From Bacteroidales bacterium (lineage in GTDB: Bacteria; Bacteroidota; Bacteroidia; Bacteroidales; F082), in NCBI GenBank assembly GCA_030690365.1, contig JAUYGX010000019.1, positions 1 to 40,482 on the forward strand: 40,482 nt of DNA, read 5' to 3'. The notes beneath the pieces were generated by a model. It saw only the letters and a program-made list of their open reading frames with translations. It was not told where the DNA came from and searched no databases. The position numbers and the translations under genes are program-made. This document shows, piece after piece, positions 15,157 through 23,723 of this stretch; position 1 is the stretch's first letter; every line of letters begins with the position of its first letter.

Positions 15157-15744
15157 TTAAGGATTGATGGTAATCCAGAAAGGAAGTTCATTGGTGTTTC
15201 CTGCTGCTGTTCGGTAAGCAGGTTTAATTTTTACGGAAAGTCCTAGTGCTTTAAGTTTGGAATTATCATGCATTCCAAATACAATATTCAACATCTCGGG
15301 TAATGATTCCTGATGAAGCATCTCCACCAAATCAACCTGTACCTGAATCGGGAAGTTGACAGCGCTGTTCGGATTAACCTCTACACCGCGGTCCATCCTG
15401 CCGCCCACAAATTCAAGTTCCTTTAGATAGACTTTCCAGGCCATCCCACTGATACGCGCCGTTTTTTGATTGTGATTGCGCGCGTTGACATCCACTTCGA
15501 GGGTAGCCGGCATATTTCCGTTGAAAAGGCGTTGGGTAAGGGTCATCATATCGCCCAAATTCAAATCAGAAGCGCTGCGGATATGCTGAAAGTCAACACC
15601 CCCTACCTTCACCACCCTGACCCCTGTTAAATCAAATTCACACTGTGCGAAACGCTCAGTTTCACCTATTTGCTCCAACACATCACATGAATTTGTCAAC
15701 GTCAACACCAAAAATACCATCACAAGCAATTTGAACTTCCTCAT
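15157..15744 (-). CDS. Lipoprotein with LEA14/WHy-like domain
   Basis: 195 aa. A lipoprotein signal peptide with lipobox LTNSC (Cys20) places it in the membrane, probably the outer membrane. The mature part looks like two copies of a small beta-sandwich: FDLTGVRVVKVGGVDF near the start, then NMPATLEVDVNARNHNQKTA, which resembles the LEA14/water-stress (WHy) type with its 'v.v.v.N.n...a.i' pattern. Such proteins are poorly understood. It stands upstream of clpS on the same strand, with a gap of 185 bases and separate promoter elements, so it is probably its own unit. The family assignment is moderate; the lipoprotein call is firm. Confidence 0.75.
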   Translation of the reverse strand: MRKFKLLVMVFLVLTLTNSCDVLEQIGETERFAQCEFDLTGVRVVKVGGVDFQHIRSASDLNLGDMMTLTQRLFNGNMPATLEVDVNARNHNQKTARISGMAWKVYLKELEFVGGRMDRGVEVNPNSAVNFPIQVQVDLVEMLHQESLPEMLNIVFGMHDNSKLKALGLSVKIKPAYRTAAGNTNELPFWITINP

Positions 15745-15764
15745 TTTTTGCAGATTATGATTGG

Positions 15765-15772
15765 CAAAAGTA
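15765..15772 (-). promoter_or_regulatory. -7 promoter element (TACTTTTG) of the LEA14-like gene
   Basis: TACTTTTG on the minus strand fits TAnnTTTG and lies 20 bases before the ATG at 15744. No good -33 box is seen. Confidence 0.45.
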
Positions 15773-15922
15773 ATTCATTCTTTTCAACCGTGAAGCAGGA
15801 TATGGATGCATTTTGAAAAGCGTGACCGCCTTTATGATGTTTTTAAGCTGATCATTTCTTAAAAAAAGCATAAAATAACTTTGATTTGCACGCGTTTGAT
15901 AGAACAACATTGAATAACTTGC

Positions 15923-15930
15923 TATTTTTG
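15923..15930 (+). promoter_or_regulatory. -7 promoter element (TATTTTTG), four bases before a start codon
   Basis: TATTTTTG ends four bases before the ATG at 15935. A TTTG lies at 15895-15898 but 24 bases away, longer than usual. If this is the promoter, the transcript is leaderless or nearly so. Confidence 0.4.
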
Positions 15931-15934
15931 CTCT

Positions 15935-16789
15935 ATGAAAATTGTTAAAGCAAACCTGAATGTTTTTCCCATACTTGTGGTGACTGCCGTATTGGCTTTG
16001 TCGTTTCAGGCTTGCAGTACTGAAAGAAAAACTGCGGTAGCCTACACAAAAAAAGCCAATACGATAAGCCTTCTGGTTTTAAAACCTGAACATCTGTTTA
16101 AAATCAATCAGAAATTATATTTACTGGATTCGCTGGAACCTGTACCCAAAGATCAGGAGGCCCAATTACTGCTCGACAGCAGCTTGTTTTTAAGATATTT
16201 AGACGATTCTTTGTTTATTGCCCAATACATGTCGGGATATAAATCTGAATTGGTAAAATTCGGGTTCAGGGTTTACGATGAATCGAATATGGAACAGTTT
16301 TTCAATACCGATTCAAATGCCATTCAGGTTTCTGTTGCCCAACTTGAACTGGAAGAAACCATTTATCCTTTTCGGGATGAAGGGGAGATTTACGGTGAAA
16401 CCTACTATCACCAGCATGAATTGAATGCTGTTTATGTAAATTCCTGGTTCGACATTGCCGATGTCGACCATCCCACCGACAAGCCTTCCGTTTATTTTTC
16501 CACCGACATGCTGGTCGACCAGGTGAATGGCACCTTTGAGTATGATGTTTTTGCCAATCAGGTAAGATATCTGTTTAATCTCGAACCCTTGGACACCAAG
16601 ATGTTAACCGATTTTGCTTATGATCTGGGGCGTGTTTATGCCGGTTACACTTTCGACTATCTTTTGAATAAAGAGCTCGACAAAACTTTACCACCCGACG
16701 AACGTTCTGGTAAATATTGGAGGTACAACCCTTATAACCGTTCATTTTTCCTGGCGGGAGAAGATCGATTTACTCCCTTAGACCAATAA
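15935..16789 (+). CDS. Lipoprotein of unknown function
   Basis: 284 aa. Signal peptide with lipobox SFQAC (Cys27), so probably outer-membrane anchored. The mature protein is acidic and soluble, with recognisable stretches LVLKPEHLFKIN, FGFRVYDESNME, and a C-terminal WRYNPYNRSFFLAGEDRF. I do not recognise the family; the even codon use, intact lipobox and lack of stops support a real gene. It converges with the dGTPase gene, with only 22 bases between the stop codons. No terminator is evident between them. Confidence 0.8.
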   Translation: MKIVKANLNVFPILVVTAVLALSFQACSTERKTAVAYTKKANTISLLVLKPEHLFKINQKLYLLDSLEPVPKDQEAQLLLDSSLFLRYLDDSLFIAQYMSGYKSELVKFGFRVYDESNMEQFFNTDSNAIQVSVAQLELEETIYPFRDEGEIYGETYYHQHELNAVYVNSWFDIADVDHPTDKPSVYFSTDMLVDQVNGTFEYDVFANQVRYLFNLEPLDTKMLTDFAYDLGRVYAGYTFDYLLNKELDKTLPPDERSGKYWRYNPYNRSFFLAGEDRFTPLDQ

Positions 16790-16811
16790 AAAAGAAAGCA
16801 TCCACCTCTGG

Positions 16812-18137
16812 TTAAATTCCTTTAATCATCCGGTGCAGTTTTACGGCATACAAATCGGTCATGCTGCTTACAAAGTCGAGAACGCTCCTGATTTGTTCGT
16901 TAGGAAGGACACTTTGTGGTTTAAATTGATCAGGCATGATCGAAATCAATTTGGAGTTATAGTCGGTAGCCGGATTGAGAACGGCCGTTGTAAAAGCATC
17001 CAGCAACGAATCCAACACATGGTATCCGCTTAATTCAATGGCAATTACATCCGGTTGGCGATAAATTTTATCCAGGCTGATGGCAGAAACCTTTTTAAAT
17101 GCGACCAGGCTCTGTTCCGGTAGGTGTTTCACCAAATTACCTTCAAAATTGCCCTCCAGAATTTGTGATTGATTTTCGAGAAATACCTTTAATACCTGGT
17201 TGATGAGTTTACTGATCACGGTGGCCCGGAGAAAGGCAATCCGCTCGTTTACATCAGACACCTCCTCATAAACACTGGATTTAATTTCGTAAAACCGGGT
17301 ATCTTCACCAACATCGAAGAAGTTCATAAACAATTCCTCAACGGTTTTTAAATCAAGAATTCCCAGTTTGAGGGCGTCTTCCAAATCCATGAGCTGATAG
17401 GCAATGTCATCGGCCGCTTCTACAAGGTATACCAGCGGATGTCGGGCATAAATTTTCTTTTCGGTATCCAACAAGGGAATATTCAATACATTGGCCACTT
17501 CGTCGTAAGTAGATTCTTCGGACTTAAAGAAACCATATTTTTTCTTTTTCCCCATGGAAGTCGAAGGCCAGGGATATTTCACCAGACTGGCCAGCGTGGT
17601 ATAGGTGAGTGAAAAACCGCCCGTTCGCCGTCCGTTAAATGGATGTGCTAACAACCGAAAGGCATTTGCATTTCCTTCAAAATGAATAAGATCGTTCCAT
17701 TCCTCATCAGACATACGATCGCGAAATTGCACTCCTTTTCCTTCTGTAAAAAAATGCGATATGGCCTGTTCACCCGAATGACCAAAGGGCGGATTTCCAA
17801 TGTCGTGTGCCAGGCAGGCGGCAGAAACCACCGCTCCCAGTTCATAAATCAGCGGGTTGGTGATGGAATTGTTCTTTTGCAATTCGCGGCTGGCCATGTC
17901 GCCCAGCGATCGACCGATACTGGCAACTTCCAAACTGTGCGTCAGTCGGTTGTGTACAAATATACTTCCCGGCAACGGAAACACCTGTGTTTTATCCTGT
18001 AATCTGCGAAAGGGTGCAGAAAATATGAGTCGGTCGTAATCGCGCTGAAAATTAGACCGCGCCACAGCATTGCTCAGGGTTTCCCTGTGTTTCGAGCCCA
18101 GCCTGTAAGGGCTAAGTAAAGTATTCCAATCCATCAT
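16812..18137 (-). CDS. dgt: Deoxyguanosine triphosphate triphosphohydrolase (dGTPase)
   Basis: 441 aa HD-superfamily enzyme that splits dGTP (and related dNTPs) into deoxynucleoside and triphosphate, tuning dNTP pools. Seen: substrate-binding start (YRLGSKHRET, FRRLQDKTQVF), H67 in RLTHSLEV, the HD pair H111-D112 in LAHDIGNPPFGHSGE, and the final metal Asp in EAADDIAYQLMDLEDA. The length is normal for the family. The gene follows tsaD by 3 bases on the minus strand, so they are co-transcribed. Two adjacent ATGs (18137 and 18134) could each serve as start. Confidence 0.95.
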   Translation of the reverse strand: MMDWNTLLSPYRLGSKHRETLSNAVARSNFQRDYDRLIFSAPFRRLQDKTQVFPLPGSIFVHNRLTHSLEVASIGRSLGDMASRELQKNNSITNPLIYELGAVVSAACLAHDIGNPPFGHSGEQAISHFFTEGKGVQFRDRMSDEEWNDLIHFEGNANAFRLLAHPFNGRRTGGFSLTYTTLASLVKYPWPSTSMGKKKKYGFFKSEESTYDEVANVLNIPLLDTEKKIYARHPLVYLVEAADDIAYQLMDLEDALKLGILDLKTVEELFMNFFDVGEDTRFYEIKSSVYEEVSDVNERIAFLRATVISKLINQVLKVFLENQSQILEGNFEGNLVKHLPEQSLVAFKKVSAISLDKIYRQPDVIAIELSGYHVLDSLLDAFTTAVLNPATDYNSKLISIMPDQFKPQSVLPNEQIRSVLDFVSSMTDLYAVKLHRMIKGI

Positions 18138-18140
18138 CGG

Positions 18141-19154
18141 TTAAAATTTACTGCGGGCGTAAGGTGTGAGGTCCTGGGAGGCAAAATCGCCATCGAGGAA
18201 TTTAAAATATCCGGCAACGGCAATCATGGCGGCATTGTCGGTAGTGTATCTCATGGCCGGGATATGTATTTCCCAGCCTTCGGAAGCGGCCATTTGGGTA
18301 ATGGCATTGCGTAACCCTGAATTGGCACTCACCCCGCCGGCAATGGCGATTTCCTTAATTCCGGTTTCATCGGCCGCCAGCTTTAGTTTCTTCAATAAAA
18401 TTTCGATGATGGTATACTGGATGGAGGCCGCTAAATCGGCCTTGTTTTTATCAATAAATTCGGAATCGATTCTTAAGTTGTCGCGCAAAAAGTACAGGAA
18501 AGCAGTCTTTAATCCGCTAAAACTATAATCCAGACCAGGAATACGCGGTTGTGTGAAAGTAAAGGCCATCGGATTTCCAAGCTTTGCCAACCGATCGATT
18601 TCGGGACCACCGGGGTAAGGCAATCCCATAATTTTTGCTGCCTTGTCGAAAGCTTCACCTGCTGCATCATCAATGGTGGAGCCAATAATTTCCATATTTG
18701 AAGCATCCCGTACTTTTACAATCTGGGTATGCCCACCCGAAACTGTTAAACACAAATAGGGAAAGCGTGGCTGTTTTTCGCCGGACACATCTTCCAGAAA
18801 ATGGCTTAGAATATGTGCCTTCAGGTGGTCGACCTCGATGATTGGAATACCCAGTGCCAGGGCAAATGATTTGGCAAAAGAAGTTCCCACAAGCAGTGAT
18901 CCCAACAAGCCCGGACCCCTTGTAAATGCAATGGCATCCAATTGATTTTTGCTTATCTTTGCCTCCTTCAAGGCCACATCAACAACAGGAATAATATTTT
19001 GCTGGTGTGCCCGCGAAGCTAATTCAGGGACTACACCACCGTAAGCGCTATGAACATGTTGATTTGCAATTACATTCGATAATACCCGGGTGTTATTAAT
19101 TACTGCAGCAGATGTGTCGTCGCAGGATGATTCGATGCCTAAAATATATGTCAT
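18141..19154 (-). CDS. tsaD: tRNA threonylcarbamoyladenosine transferase TsaD
   Basis: 337 aa, cytoplasmic. It transfers the threonylcarbamoyl group to A37 of ANN-decoding tRNAs, with TsaB and TsaE. Seen: LGIESSCDDTSAA at the start, the metal ligands H110 and H114 in DHLKAH, SGGHTQIV, the nucleotide motif GGPEIDRLA, and GGVSANSGLR. Length and motifs are standard. Its start codon directly abuts the start of the divergent tamB gene, so its -7 element lies inside tamB. It is first in a two-gene unit with dgt. Confidence 0.97.
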   Translation of the reverse strand: MTYILGIESSCDDTSAAVINNTRVLSNVIANQHVHSAYGGVVPELASRAHQQNIIPVVDVALKEAKISKNQLDAIAFTRGPGLLGSLLVGTSFAKSFALALGIPIIEVDHLKAHILSHFLEDVSGEKQPRFPYLCLTVSGGHTQIVKVRDASNMEIIGSTIDDAAGEAFDKAAKIMGLPYPGGPEIDRLAKLGNPMAFTFTQPRIPGLDYSFSGLKTAFLYFLRDNLRIDSEFIDKNKADLAASIQYTIIEILLKKLKLAADETGIKEIAIAGGVSANSGLRNAITQMAASEGWEIHIPAMRYTTDNAAMIAVAGYFKFLDGDFASQDLTPYARSKF

Positions 19155-22100
19155 TTGAATAAGTTAGAAGTGAGCAAAAGTATTAAAAAAAAGTTCTGGC
19201 GCTTTATTTTAAACCTGTTGCTGGTGACGGTTGCTATTCCACCTTCGCTGACATTGTTGTTTGTGAGTCCGATGGTGCAAACCATTTCAGCAAAACTGGC
19301 TACCCACATCCTGAGCAAAAAACTAAATCATAGAATCGAAATCGAAAGAATTCAATTAAGCCTGATCAGTGGTATCTCCATCAATGGGCTAAAGGTGAAC
19401 GATAGTAACGGAAATATCCTGATTGGTGTAAAAAAATTAACCACCATACCTGTATTTGCCGACATCCTTCACAACAAACTTATTTTTAGCACAGTAAGCC
19501 TGGATGGTGCTGTGTTCGAAATGGGCAAATACAAAGGCGACAGCACATTAAACCTGAACAGGTTTATTGCCAGCCTTTCCGGCAGCAGCCAAAACGACAC
19601 CATTAGCATCAGCACCTCTTCCGGTTTTAAACTTCTGATAGTAAACCTGAATCTAACCAATTCGCATTTCAGGTTATTCGATGAGGACTATATGCGGGAA
19701 CCTTCCGCCACAATGGATTATGCCAACATCGTGGTCGACAGCATTAACCTGAGTATCAGTCATTTTTCCATCGTAGACGATTCACTGCATTTTAAAATCA
19801 ATTCGCTTAACGCCAAAGAGCAGTGCGGATTGAAGGTAGACGATTTCAGCAGCGATTTTTTTATCAGTTCAAAAGGATTGATTTCAAACGAAACCATGAT
19901 TAAATTGGGACAATCGAGGATCAATGCAGATTTTGGATTGCATACTGAAAACTGGGAAACCTATAGCGAATACCTTGATTCTGTTTTTATGACCGGCACC
20001 TTCAGGCCATCAACCCTCAATATGGCTGATATTGGGTATTTTGCCGATATTATGTACCAAATGCCCAATATAGTTGGCATCACCGGACAGGTAGAAGGTA
20101 CGGTAACCCATTTAAAAGGCAGGCATCTGAGAATAAAATATGGGCAAAGCACACGGGTTTCGGGTAATATTTCCATGAAAGGCCTACCTGATTTCTTCAC
20201 CACAGAAATGCATGGCGACAGCCTGGACATTCACCTCTCAACCGGTGATTTAAAAACCTTCCATTTACCTATCGAGGAACAATTTGTTGATTTTACATCC
20301 TATTATCCTGCCAAAGATCCCCTGGTTGTATCGGGTACTTTTGATGGATATTACGAAGATTTTAATGCCAACCTTCGTCTGGCCACCACACAGGGAACCA
20401 TCGGGACCAAGGTGAGCTTTGTTTACAAAGAAGCCGATACGGCAGGATTTACCTTATCGGCTCAGGGTGAAGAAGTAAATGTTGGTAACTTGTTGAATCT
20501 CCAAGATGTACTCGGGCTGGCCACCTTTGATGTGAATGCGACCGGCTCGGGCAAGGATTTCGATCGGCTAAGATTACAATCGCAGGGTGAACTTACCAGT
20601 ACCAAACTTCTGGATTATAACTACCAAGGCATCAAATATAACGTGCGCTATCAGGGGGATTCTGCCTTTGTGGAGGTGAAAGTAGACGATCCAAACCTGG
20701 TGCTTGAAGCAAAAGCTGACATTAAATCTATTGCCAAAACCGATGTAAGCCTGGTGGCACACATCGAAAATGCCAACCTGAAAAGTCTTGGTTTTGTCGA
20801 CGTCCCACAGTTGATTGTGTCTTCCGATATAACTTCGCAATCGCTAGGCATGGATCTGGATAGTTTGATTGCCGATATCAGCTTGAAAAACACACTGATA
20901 ATTCATCAAAAAGATGAATATACCATCGACAGCATGGAGTTGCACAAGGCCCAATTTACTGACGGTAAAACCGAATTATCGCTTTTGTCTGAAATAGCTG
21001 ATTTTACTGCATCCGGTCAATTTAAACTCACAACTATAGGGAGCAGTTTGAGCCAATTTATCAATCACTATTATGATTTTTCAGGAACAACCGATTCGGT
21101 GACATTTAACCAGGATAAAAATATTGAGGTCACCGCCTTAATAAAAAAGCCTGAAATATTTGAAAATCTGATTCTTAATGGAATTACCTTTTCGCCACAA
21201 ACGGCCATTAACGGAAAAATCGACCTGAATTCCAAAAATGTCGACTTAACCGGTTTTTCATCCAGAATCTTTATTCAGGGCATCCGGCTCGATAGCAATT
21301 TGGTGATTGTCAGCAGCAAAAATAAAAAATTGGTGGTGGATTACAGTGCTTTACATGTCATTTTGAAAGACAGTACCAGCGACGATAAAACAGTTTTTGG
21401 AATCGATGACCTGAGCCTGTCGGCAAAACTGGCGACAGACTCCATCATTTACGGAGTTTATTGGAATAACCAGGATACCTTGCCAATAAACACCGGAACT
21501 ATTGAAGGATATATTGCCACCTACAACGATACCACCTACATCAACATTGGCAAATCGGATGTCGTGATCAACGATTCGCTGTGGCGGATCGATACTTCAA
21601 ATCTCATTGTGATAGCCGATAGCCGGGTAGGGTTTGAGCACTTCAATATCCTGAGTGGAGCATCCGAATTGCAACTTTCAGGAACCATTCCAAAGGTAGA
21701 AAGCGATTCACTGGTAGCGAAATTTGTGCACTGGAATTTATCGAATTTCGACATGCTGACACGTAATTTTCGGGTGGATTTAAATGGATATATCGATGGG
21801 GATTTGCAGTTAACGATGATCAAAGAAAACCCGACATTGGTTTCAAATCTGACGATTACTGATTTTTGGTTCAACAACGAATACCTGGGGAAAGCCCGGC
21901 TTTTAAACACCTGGGACAATACCACCAACGCCATTTTTATTAAATCGCAAATAATCCGCGAAGGCAATTCGGGTGTTGGCGAAGTGTTTTCAGCTGATGG
22001 CTATTATTATCCATTTAAAAAAGACGATAATCTGAGCATTAAAATTGGATTTAACCGCATAAAACTAAAAGCATTCGAGCCGTTTCTGAGCGATTTTATC

Positions 22101-23687
22101 CGACAGATAGAAGGAACCACCTCCGGAACACTGGATATTACCGGAAGTCTCAACAAACCTGTGATTAAAGGATCGGCCAAGTTGCAACGCACCAGCCTGA
22201 TTGTTAACTACCTGAACACCAGATATTCATTTTCAAACAGCATTGATTTTGAAGAAAATGCACTCAATTTTAACAACCTGGTTTTATACGACACCCTGGG
22301 CAACAAGGCTGAGATTTCAGGAAAACTGGAGCACAATCATTTTAAGGACTCACGATTTGATGTGGTGGTAAGTACCGACAAACTGCTATTCTTCAATACC
22401 ACCATGCGCATGAATGAGCTGTATTATGGAACAGCCATCGCCTCCGGGAAAATCTATTTAACAGGAAGTCCGAATAACATTCATCTCAAAATCAACACGC
22501 AGACCAAAAGAGGAACTTTTGTTTATCTGCCTTTGAGCTATTCTGTAGAGATTTCTGATAAAGACTACATCGTATTTGTAAAATCCTCCGATAGCATTGC
22601 CGAAACTGATGCCATCAAAAAAATGAATAGCGAACAAGATATGAAGTCGAAATTCGACATTGGCATTAACATGTCGATAAACACCGAAGCAGGTGTTTCC
22701 ATTTCTTTACCTTCCGACATGGGAAATATCGAAGCCTGGGGAAATGGAGATTTATTCATGAATGTAAATTCTGATGGTGAATTCGACCTGTATGGCGATT
22801 ATGTTGTTGACAACGGGACTTTTCAGTTCAACCTGGGCAACGTAGTAAGCAAAAAATTTACCCTGGTAAATGGTGGCAGAATTTCGTGGACCGGAAGTCC
22901 CTATACTGCCAACGTCAACATTCAGGGTTTATATAAGGTAAAAACAAACTTAAAAAGTCTTGGGATACAGATTGACTCTACTGCCGGATATAAAAATAAT
23001 GTAACGGTTAATTGCTACATTATGCTGACCCACGAGCTGTTAAACCCCGAAATACGATTCCGCATTACCACTCCTAATTTAGATCCGGATTTGCAACGGA
23101 TGGTGTTTGCAGCACTCGACACCTCCAATGTGGCCATGATGAATCAGCAGATGATTTCACTGCTGGTTTTGGGAACGTTTAGTTTCAACAACGCATCCAA
23201 CATCAGTCTTTCCAACTCTTATTACGGCATTCTTTCAAATCAATTAAGTAACATGCTTTCGCAGATAAGCGATGCTTTTGATGTGGGGGTAAATTACAAA
23301 CCTGGCGATGCCGTTTCGCAGGAAGAATTTGAAGTCGCACTTTCAACGCAACTATTCGACGACCGGCTAACCATCGACGGTAACTTTGGCATGACCTACG
23401 ACAAAAGTCAGCAAAGTGCATCCAACCTGGTTGGCGACATCAACATTGGTTATAAACTTACGCAGGATGGAAGATGGGTGCTTAAAGTTTTTAATCATTC
23501 AAATGTTAACCCCTGGTACAACTCCAGTGCTTACGATCAAATTTCACCCTATACGCAAGGTGTGGGCATTGCCTTTAGAAAGGAATTTAACAATATTGCC
23601 GAACTGTTTGCCAATTCGCGAAAGCGTGAACGACTAAAGCAAAAAGAAGCCCGGGAAAATAAGGCAGCCGAAAATCCCGTACCTTAG
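19155..23687 (+). CDS. tamB: TamB-family envelope protein (translocation/assembly module)
   Basis: About 1505-1510 aa. One N-terminal membrane anchor (about 17-40, LLLVTVAIPPSLTLLF) is followed by a very long periplasmic beta-rich body of repeated strands (AsmA/VPS13-like groove) and a C-terminal TamB/DUF490 domain (about 1150-1460; for example NGTFQFNLGNVVSKKFTLVNGG and LTHELLNPEIRFRI). The last residues are charged (RKRERLKQKEARENKA). TamB helps insert outer-membrane proteins and/or moves lipids between the membranes. There is no ATG start: the choice is TTG 19155 or GTG 19170 (giving MSKSIKKKFWR, equally plausible), with an in-frame stop at 19140. The start is back-to-back with tsaD. Confidence 0.92.
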   Translation: MNKLEVSKSIKKKFWRFILNLLLVTVAIPPSLTLLFVSPMVQTISAKLATHILSKKLNHRIEIERIQLSLISGISINGLKVNDSNGNILIGVKKLTTIPVFADILHNKLIFSTVSLDGAVFEMGKYKGDSTLNLNRFIASLSGSSQNDTISISTSSGFKLLIVNLNLTNSHFRLFDEDYMREPSATMDYANIVVDSINLSISHFSIVDDSLHFKINSLNAKEQCGLKVDDFSSDFFISSKGLISNETMIKLGQSRINADFGLHTENWETYSEYLDSVFMTGTFRPSTLNMADIGYFADIMYQMPNIVGITGQVEGTVTHLKGRHLRIKYGQSTRVSGNISMKGLPDFFTTEMHGDSLDIHLSTGDLKTFHLPIEEQFVDFTSYYPAKDPLVVSGTFDGYYEDFNANLRLATTQGTIGTKVSFVYKEADTAGFTLSAQGEEVNVGNLLNLQDVLGLATFDVNATGSGKDFDRLRLQSQGELTSTKLLDYNYQGIKYNVRYQGDSAFVEVKVDDPNLVLEAKADIKSIAKTDVSLVAHIENANLKSLGFVDVPQLIVSSDITSQSLGMDLDSLIADISLKNTLIIHQKDEYTIDSMELHKAQFTDGKTELSLLSEIADFTASGQFKLTTIGSSLSQFINHYYDFSGTTDSVTFNQDKNIEVTALIKKPEIFENLILNGITFSPQTAINGKIDLNSKNVDLTGFSSRIFIQGIRLDSNLVIVSSKNKKLVVDYSALHVILKDSTSDDKTVFGIDDLSLSAKLATDSIIYGVYWNNQDTLPINTGTIEGYIATYNDTTYINIGKSDVVINDSLWRIDTSNLIVIADSRVGFEHFNILSGASELQLSGTIPKVESDSLVAKFVHWNLSNFDMLTRNFRVDLNGYIDGDLQLTMIKENPTLVSNLTITDFWFNNEYLGKARLLNTWDNTTNAIFIKSQIIREGNSGVGEVFSADGYYYPFKKDDNLSIKIGFNRIKLKAFEPFLSDFIRQIEGTTSGTLDITGSLNKPVIKGSAKLQRTSLIVNYLNTRYSFSNSIDFEENALNFNNLVLYDTLGNKAEISGKLEHNHFKDSRFDVVVSTDKLLFFNTTMRMNELYYGTAIASGKIYLTGSPNNIHLKINTQTKRGTFVYLPLSYSVEISDKDYIVFVKSSDSIAETDAIKKMNSEQDMKSKFDIGINMSINTEAGVSISLPSDMGNIEAWGNGDLFMNVNSDGEFDLYGDYVVDNGTFQFNLGNVVSKKFTLVNGGRISWTGSPYTANVNIQGLYKVKTNLKSLGIQIDSTAGYKNNVTVNCYIMLTHELLNPEIRFRITTPNLDPDLQRMVFAALDTSNVAMMNQQMISLLVLGTFSFNNASNISLSNSYYGILSNQLSNMLSQISDAFDVGVNYKPGDAVSQEEFEVALSTQLFDDRLTIDGNFGMTYDKSQQSASNLVGDINIGYKLTQDGRWVLKVFNHSNVNPWYNSSAYDQISPYTQGVGIAFRKEFNNIAELFANSRKRERLKQKEARENKAAENPVP
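19175..19182 (-). promoter_or_regulatory. -7 promoter element (TACTTTTG) of tsaD-dgt inside tamB
   Basis: TACTTTTG on the minus strand lies 20 bases before the tsaD ATG, within the first codons of tamB. Because the two genes share no intergenic space, the promoter has to lie in the other gene's coding sequence. Confidence 0.5.
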
Positions 23688-23723
23688 CCGATTAACCACT
23701 TGTTTTTAACAACCCATGTTAAT

